Shown here in pieces: positions 32,728-36,353 of a stretch of DNA of 36,353 bases (positions within the stretch are counted from its first letter, which is position 1; each line of letters opens with the position of its first letter). Below the pieces are notes generated by a model. The model did no database searches. It was not told where the DNA came from and saw only the letters and a list, made by a program, of their open reading frames with translations. Both the position numbers and the translations under genes were made by a program. Where the stretch lies: NCBI GenBank assembly GCA_002293455.1, contig DBDH01000105.1:1052-37404 (forward strand), given 5' to 3'. The DNA comes from Treponema sp. UBA937 (GTDB lineage Bacteria > Spirochaetota > Spirochaetia > Treponematales > Breznakiellaceae).

Positions 32728-32997
32728 ATGGCCACTACAAGTATTACCATCCGCATGGATGAAGATTTGAAAAAGCAGGCGGAAACTCTTTTTAACGAAA
32801 TCGGCATGAATATGACTACGGCCTTTACGGTGTTTGCAAAAGCCGCTGTCCGGCAGCAGAAAATCCCCTTTGAGATTGCGGCAGATCCGTTTTACTCGGA
32901 AACAAATATGAATCGTCTCAAAAAAGCAGTTGCGGATATTAAATCAGGAAAAGCGAAACTCACCGAACATGAACTCATTGAGGCAGATGATGATTAA
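32728..32997 (+). CDS. RelB/DinJ-family antitoxin
   Basis: The 89-aa protein has the DinJ/RelB N-terminal ribbon-helix-helix: TSITIRMDEDLKKQAETLFN followed by EIGMNMTTAFTVFAKAAV. It has an acidic C-terminal tail (LTEHELIEADDD) that should wrap the toxin. It binds operator DNA and neutralises the downstream toxin. AAGGAGA seven bases before the ATG supports this start. The stop overlaps the toxin start by eight bases. Confidence 0.92.
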   Translation: MATTSITIRMDEDLKKQAETLFNEIGMNMTTAFTVFAKAAVRQQKIPFEIAADPFYSETNMNRLKKAVADIKSGKAKLTEHELIEADDD

Positions 32998-33253
32998 GTT
33001 GTGGCTGGATGAAGCATGGGAAGATTATCTTTACTGGCAGGCGCAAGACAAGAAAACGCTCAAAAGAATAAATAAGCTCCTGCAAGACATTGAACGCAAC
33101 GGCTGTGATGGGATTGGTAAACCAGAAGCGCTGAAAGGCGATCTAAGCGGTTATTGGAGCGTCCGTATCGACGAAAAAAACCGAATTGTTTTTCGTATCA
33201 GTGATAGGAAATTGGAAATTTTACAATGCGGCTCGCATTACCGCAATAAATAA
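32990..33253 (+). CDS. yoeB: YoeB-family toxin (Txe/YoeB)
   Basis: The 87-aa protein matches YoeB throughout (EDYLYWQ, GIGKPEALKGDLSGYWSVRI). With a start at ATG 32990 the catalytic residues fall exactly at the E. coli YoeB positions Glu46, Arg65, His83 and Tyr84, which supports this start over the ATG three bases earlier. GAGG lies six bases upstream. YoeB cleaves mRNA in the ribosomal A site. The partner is a DinJ/RelB-type antitoxin, not the usual YefM (Phd fold). Confidence 0.93.
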   Translation: MIKLWLDEAWEDYLYWQAQDKKTLKRINKLLQDIERNGCDGIGKPEALKGDLSGYWSVRIDEKNRIVFRISDRKLEILQCGSHYRNK

Positions 33254-33262
33254 CAGAACAGC

Positions 33263-33895
33263 ATGACTTCGCCAAACCAAGCACGGATCAAAAAAGTCCT
33301 GGAAATCCTCACGCCTTTCTACCCCAATTTGAAACCGGCCTTGGCATATTCCAACCCTTTTGAATTGCTTGTCGCCACGGTCCTGTCCGCCCAATGTACC
33401 GATGCTATGGTAAACCAGGTTACACCCGCTTTGTTTGCCCGTTTTCCTTCATCAAAGGAAATGGCGGACGCTCCCCTGCAAGAACTTGAAGCGCTGGTTC
33501 ATTCCACAGGCTTTTACCGCAATAAAGCAAAAAACATCAAAGCCCTGTCAAAAATGCTGGATGATGATTGGAACGGAAAGGTTCCGGCCGCCATGGACGA
33601 ATTAATACGGCTTCCCGGTGTCGGAAGAAAAACCGCGGGCGTGGTTTTGTCGGTCTTTTTTGATACCCCCGCAATCATTGTGGACACCCATTTCGGCCGA
33701 GTGAGCCGCCGCCTTGGATTCACCGAAAGCGAAAACCCGGACATCATTGAAAAAAATATAGCGGAATTAGTTCCTCAAAAGAATTGGACGAAAGCCAGCC
33801 ATCTGCTTAATCAGCACGGAAGAACATACTGCCACGCAAGAGCACCTCGCTGTAAAGACTGTCCTATCAGAAAAATGTGTCCTTTTTTCATTTGA
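33263..33895 (+). CDS. nth: Endonuclease III
   Basis: The 210-aa protein has the helix-hairpin-helix LPGVGRKTAG with catalytic Lys123, the catalytic Asp141 in VDTHFGRVSR, and the C-terminal [4Fe-4S] cysteines in C-x6-C-x2-C-x5-C spacing (C190, C197, C200, C206). It is a DNA glycosylase/AP lyase that removes oxidised pyrimidines in base excision repair. The length matches E. coli Nth (211 aa). It starts nine bases after the toxin stop, so some read-through from the toxin-antitoxin promoter is possible. No clear ribosome binding site is seen. Confidence 0.96.
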   Translation: MTSPNQARIKKVLEILTPFYPNLKPALAYSNPFELLVATVLSAQCTDAMVNQVTPALFARFPSSKEMADAPLQELEALVHSTGFYRNKAKNIKALSKMLDDDWNGKVPAAMDELIRLPGVGRKTAGVVLSVFFDTPAIIVDTHFGRVSRRLGFTESENPDIIEKNIAELVPQKNWTKASHLLNQHGRTYCHARAPRCKDCPIRKMCPFFI

Positions 33896-33990
33896 GACAG
33901 GAAAACGCCTCTTAAAACGATAAATTCCGAAAAAAAACGCGAAAAATCTATTTCTGATAGAAAAAGTCATTTATTTATTTTTATTTCTCC

Positions 33991-34020
33991 TTGACTTTTG
34001 GTACCGTTTACCACTATCGT
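33991..34020 (+). promoter_or_regulatory. Possible rex promoter
   Basis: TTGACT (33991-33996) and TATCGT (34015-34020) are 18 bases apart, in an AT-rich region otherwise without genes (33896-34131). A clear Rex box was not found nearby. Confidence 0.4.
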
Positions 34021-34094
34021 TATATATAGAGATATACTTATTCAATTTTAAAAGTTCTGTTTTAGATGCTGAACTTCACGCAACTTAGACAAAT

Positions 34095-34125
34095 GCGGCG
34101 TTTTTAAGAAAAGCCGCGGAAAGGA
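34095..34125 (+). promoter_or_regulatory. Leader hairpin and ribosome binding site of rex
   Basis: GCGGC and GCCGC pair, extended by T/A pairs with one bulge, to form a hairpin at 34095-34117. It directly abuts the ribosome binding site GGAAAGGA (34118-34125), seven bases before the rex ATG. The hairpin could modulate access to that site. Confidence 0.4.
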
Positions 34126-34131
34126 TAAACC

Positions 34132-34782
34132 ATGGCAAAAAAGAAAATTCCGGCAGCTCCGTCAATTAGGCGCTTACCTTCGTACCTGCATATTATTCAG
34201 CAGGTTCTCAAAGATGGCGGTGATTATATTTCAGGTACCGTCATAGCAAACGAGCTGAATCTAGAACCGATCCAGGTGAGAAAAGACCTTGCAATCACGG
34301 GGATTATCGGGAAACCCAAACGGGGATACCCGATTAAGGAGCTCATTAAAGCAATAGAGCACTTTCTGGGGTGGGATTCATCCAGAAAAGCGGTTCTTGT
34401 AGGAGCGGGAAACCTGGGAGCGGCGCTTATCGGATACGACGGCTTCCGCGATCACGGGCTTAATCTGATTGCGGCTTTCGATAAAAATCCTGAAAAGATC
34501 GGCAAGAAGATTCAAGGCATCGAAATATTTTCTTTCGATATCGTATCCGAAAAGATAAAGAAGACCTCCGCGAAACTCGCGATTCTTACCGTTCCTTCGG
34601 CGGATGCCCAGGAAACAGCGGATCTGCTCATCAAAGCGGGAATTAACGCGATCTGGAACTTTACCAATGTAAAGCTGAAAGTTCCCGAACATGTAACGGT
34701 CCAAAAGGAAGATCTTTCCTCCGGTTACGCGATGCTCTGTGTCATGATTCAGGCCGATGCCTTAGACAAGAAGAATGCTTAA
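34132..34782 (+). CDS. rex: Redox-sensing transcriptional repressor Rex
   Basis: The 216-aa protein has the Rex N-terminal winged helix (IRRLPSYLHIIQQVLKDGGD, then VRKDLAITGIIGKPKRGYPI) and a Rossmann NAD(H)-binding domain with GAGNLG (91-96). Rex senses the NADH/NAD+ ratio and represses fermentation and respiration genes when NAD+ is high. The length and both domains are standard. It is followed closely by an RNA methyltransferase gene. Rex targets are not evident in this window. Confidence 0.95.
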   Translation: MAKKKIPAAPSIRRLPSYLHIIQQVLKDGGDYISGTVIANELNLEPIQVRKDLAITGIIGKPKRGYPIKELIKAIEHFLGWDSSRKAVLVGAGNLGAALIGYDGFRDHGLNLIAAFDKNPEKIGKKIQGIEIFSFDIVSEKIKKTSAKLAILTVPSADAQETADLLIKAGINAIWNFTNVKLKVPEHVTVQKEDLSSGYAMLCVMIQADALDKKNA

Positions 34783-34809
34783 TCGGAAGGCGGGGGTATC
34801 TCCGCTTAT

Positions 34810-35874
34810 ATGATCGATTTCTTACCCAACGAAGATACCCCGGCGGACTGCCGGGGGGTGCTTCAGTCTCCTCCGGATGAAAAAGTGTTATCCCAAGCGG
34901 AAATGCTTTTTAACAGGCTCAGGAAACGGGGAAAGCATCTAAGAAAGTGGGCCCGGCGCGTCCATACGGACGCTTGGAGGCTCTACGACAAGGATATTCC
35001 GGAAATCCCTCTCCTCATTGATGTCTACGGTAATTCCGTTGCGGGGGCGTTATACGAGCGTCCTTACCAGAAAGCAAAGGCCGAAGAAGAAAAGTGGCTT
35101 TCCGTAATGATAGAAACCATCTCGAAATCGCTGGAGATTCCTCATGATCAAATCTTTATTAAATATCGGGAACATCAGAAGGGGAAAGATCAATACCAGC
35201 GGCTTTTGAACCGAGGTGTTACACAAAATGTTAATGAAGGCGGACTCACGTTTAAGGTGAATCTGTCAGATTACCTTGATACAGGTCTTTTTCTGGATCA
35301 CAGAAAAACGCGGAGTTTGGTACGTTCCCAGGTAAAAGGCAAACGCGTTTTAAATCTGTTTTGTTACACGGGAACATTTTCCGTATACGCGGCATCGGGC
35401 GGCGCTAAAGAAGTTGATTCGGTGGATATGTCCAATACCTACCTCGATTGGGCCGCGGAAAATTTTGCGCTAAACGGTTTTCAGGCATTCTCTGTAACAC
35501 CTGAAAAACTTCCCCAAGCAGATAAGACAAAAACGCCGTTCACTCTTATCCGCGCGGATGCCCTTAAATTTATCGACAATGCAAAAAAACAAGGCCTGAG
35601 ATGGGATTATATCATCCTCGATCCGCCGACCTTTTCCAATTCAAAGAAAATGTCCGATACCCTGGATATACGCAGAGATTATCAATCCATCATTGCTTCC
35701 TGCCTTGCGCTCCTGTCTTCCGGAGGAACCTTGCTGTTCAGTTCCAACGCGAGGGGCTTACAATTCAATCCCGAATTATTCCCCGGCATTTCCGTCAAAG
35801 ATATAAAAGCCCAAACCATCGATGAGGATTTTATCGGAAAAAGAAACCGGCTCTGCTATGTGCTTGAAACATGA
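34810..35874 (+). CDS. 23S rRNA m7G methyltransferase, RlmK type (stand-alone)
   Basis: The 354-aa protein matches the C-terminal half (RlmK) of E. coli RlmKL: FNRLRKRGKHLRKWARRVHT, KYREHQKGKDQYQRL, NLSDYLDTGLFLDHRKTRSL, the SAM motif NLFCYTGTFSVYA (about 182-194) and the catalytic LDPPTFSNSK. RlmK methylates G2069 of 23S rRNA at N7. The N-terminal RlmL half is absent, so it is a stand-alone RlmK. The region around residues 9-17 is encoded by a strong GC hairpin, so the true start may be downstream, for example ATG 34903; family similarity begins only near residue 27. Confidence 0.88.
   Translation: MIDFLPNEDTPADCRGVLQSPPDEKVLSQAEMLFNRLRKRGKHLRKWARRVHTDAWRLYDKDIPEIPLLIDVYGNSVAGALYERPYQKAKAEEEKWLSVMIETISKSLEIPHDQIFIKYREHQKGKDQYQRLLNRGVTQNVNEGGLTFKVNLSDYLDTGLFLDHRKTRSLVRSQVKGKRVLNLFCYTGTFSVYAASGGAKEVDSVDMSNTYLDWAAENFALNGFQAFSVTPEKLPQADKTKTPFTLIRADALKFIDNAKKQGLRWDYIILDPPTFSNSKKMSDTLDIRRDYQSIIASCLALLSSGGTLLFSSNARGLQFNPELFPGISVKDIKAQTIDEDFIGKRNRLCYVLET
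34838..34856 (+). repeat. Strong GC hairpin at the 5' end of the rlmK-type gene
   Basis: CCCCGGC (34838-34844) and GCCGGGG (34850-34856) form a perfect 7-bp stem with a five-base loop, 28 bases after the annotated start. A weaker GCGGGG-gtat-CTCCGC hairpin lies at 34791-34806. Both would hinder initiation or serve as a regulatory leader. Confidence 0.5.
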
Positions 35875-35900
35875 GCTTCAGCAAATTTCCAAGCAGCCCC

Positions 35901-36353
35901 TTATTCCGCGAACTCCAGTCCAATTGTAAACATATTGCCAAGAGCTGTCTGGCGTTCATCCGCGTTCAGGCCTTTTAGCGTTACATTGGAATCGGAACAG
36001 GTGAGGATTGTCAGCGCTTTTTTCTTTAAGTAAGCGGCGGTGCAGTACAGGGCATAGGATTCCATGTCGGTGCCGGCGCAGCCCATATCGGCCCATTTCT
36101 TCCAATTATCGCTTCCTGACGCGTGATATAGAGAAAAAATATCCGACGAAAAGATGTTCCCCACCCAATGCCGGAAATTATGCTCTCTAGCAAGCCTTAC
36201 GCCTTTTTCAAGGAGCCCATAATCGGCGCAGGCGGAATACGTGCCGTTAAGGTTATACTGGGCGGCAAAATTGGAATCGGTGGATGAGGCCTGGGCAAAA
36301 AGAATATCCCCTACTTCGATTTCAGGCAAAAGTCCGCCGCAGGTTCCGATTCT
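35901..36353 (-). CDS. deoD: Purine nucleoside phosphorylase DeoD-type, N-terminus beyond the window
   Basis: Reading the minus strand from the window end gives 150 residues starting RIGTCGGLLPEIEVGDILFA, the conserved phosphate-binding Arg-x-Gly-Thr-Cys-Gly segment of DeoD/Udp proteins. Later come GTDMESYALY (ribose-binding Met-Glu) and LTCSDSN (the catalytic Asp). DeoD-type enzymes phosphorolyse purine nucleosides as hexamers. About 85 N-terminal residues lie outside the window, so the gene is cut by the edge and not truncated biologically as far as can be seen. It is convergent with the rlmK-type gene. Confidence 0.9.
   Translation of the reverse strand, partial: RIGTCGGLLPEIEVGDILFAQASSTDSNFAAQYNLNGTYSACADYGLLEKGVRLAREHNFRHWVGNIFSSDIFSLYHASGSDNWKKWADMGCAGTDMESYALYCTAAYLKKKALTILTCSDSNVTLKGLNADERQTALGNMFTIGLEFAE

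Noticed and set aside
33896..34131. Rex self-operator upstream of rex
   Set aside because: No TTGTGA-N6-TCACAA-like palindrome was found in the gap.

Overview
The window looks like a chromosomal segment of a spirochaete, most likely a Treponema or close relative. The evidence is the BatA/BatB/BatC/BatD aerotolerance-type operon with MoxR and DUF58 genes, a eukaryotic-type isoleucyl-tRNA synthetase, many TPR proteins, a DksA-like/IF-1 neighbourhood, a Rex repressor and a eukaryotic-type (GH13_8-like) glycogen branching enzyme. This assignment rests on family recognition, not on a database search. Base composition is moderate overall, with AT-rich intergenic DNA and one very GC-rich patch inside ileS. 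No phage, integron, CRISPR array or insertion sequence is visible.

Layout. 1-2201: a PHP-type histidinol phosphatase, a DksA-like zinc-finger gene on the opposite strand, then a long AT-rich gap that ends in a tandem repeat array directly in front of infA (IF-1). 2182-9697 (minus): a compact operon moxR, DUF58 gene, unidentified membrane protein, batA, batB, batC-like TPR lipoprotein, batD-like gene and a Smr-domain gene; most junctions are ATGA-type stop/start overlaps. 9835-12998: a class I/II aminotransferase, an unknown 158-aa protein and an orphan solute-binding lipoprotein. 13076-13147: tRNA-Glu(TTC) with a clear promoter and terminator. 13183-16184: glgB and a tetR-family gene, with at least seven palindromic operator-like sites. 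Six lie in a tandemly duplicated module in front of glgB; the seventh lies inside the tetR promoter.

16249-21017 (minus): a peptide/nickel-type ABC importer (binding protein, two permeases, one protein with two fused ATPase domains). 21142-24983 (minus): two TPR proteins and an AI-2E-family permease. 25143-28142 (plus): an operon of a membrane-anchored TPR protein with an Mrr-like C-terminus, a metallophosphoesterase and a ParB-fold-like protein. 28146-32554 (minus): hslO (Hsp33), a 41-aa hydrophobic ORF abutting its start codon, and ileS. 32728-36353: a RelB/DinJ-YoeB toxin-antitoxin pair, nth, rex, an RlmK-type 23S rRNA methyltransferase and a purine nucleoside phosphorylase cut by the window end.

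Regions most worth a second look: (i) the infA leader repeat array; (ii) the duplicated TetR operator module upstream of glgB; (iii) an in-frame, roughly 80% GC palindromic insertion in ileS; (iv) the 41-aa ORF coupled to hslO; (v) the TPR/Mrr-like, phosphoesterase and ParB-like operon, the best candidate here for an undescribed system. Function there is inference only.
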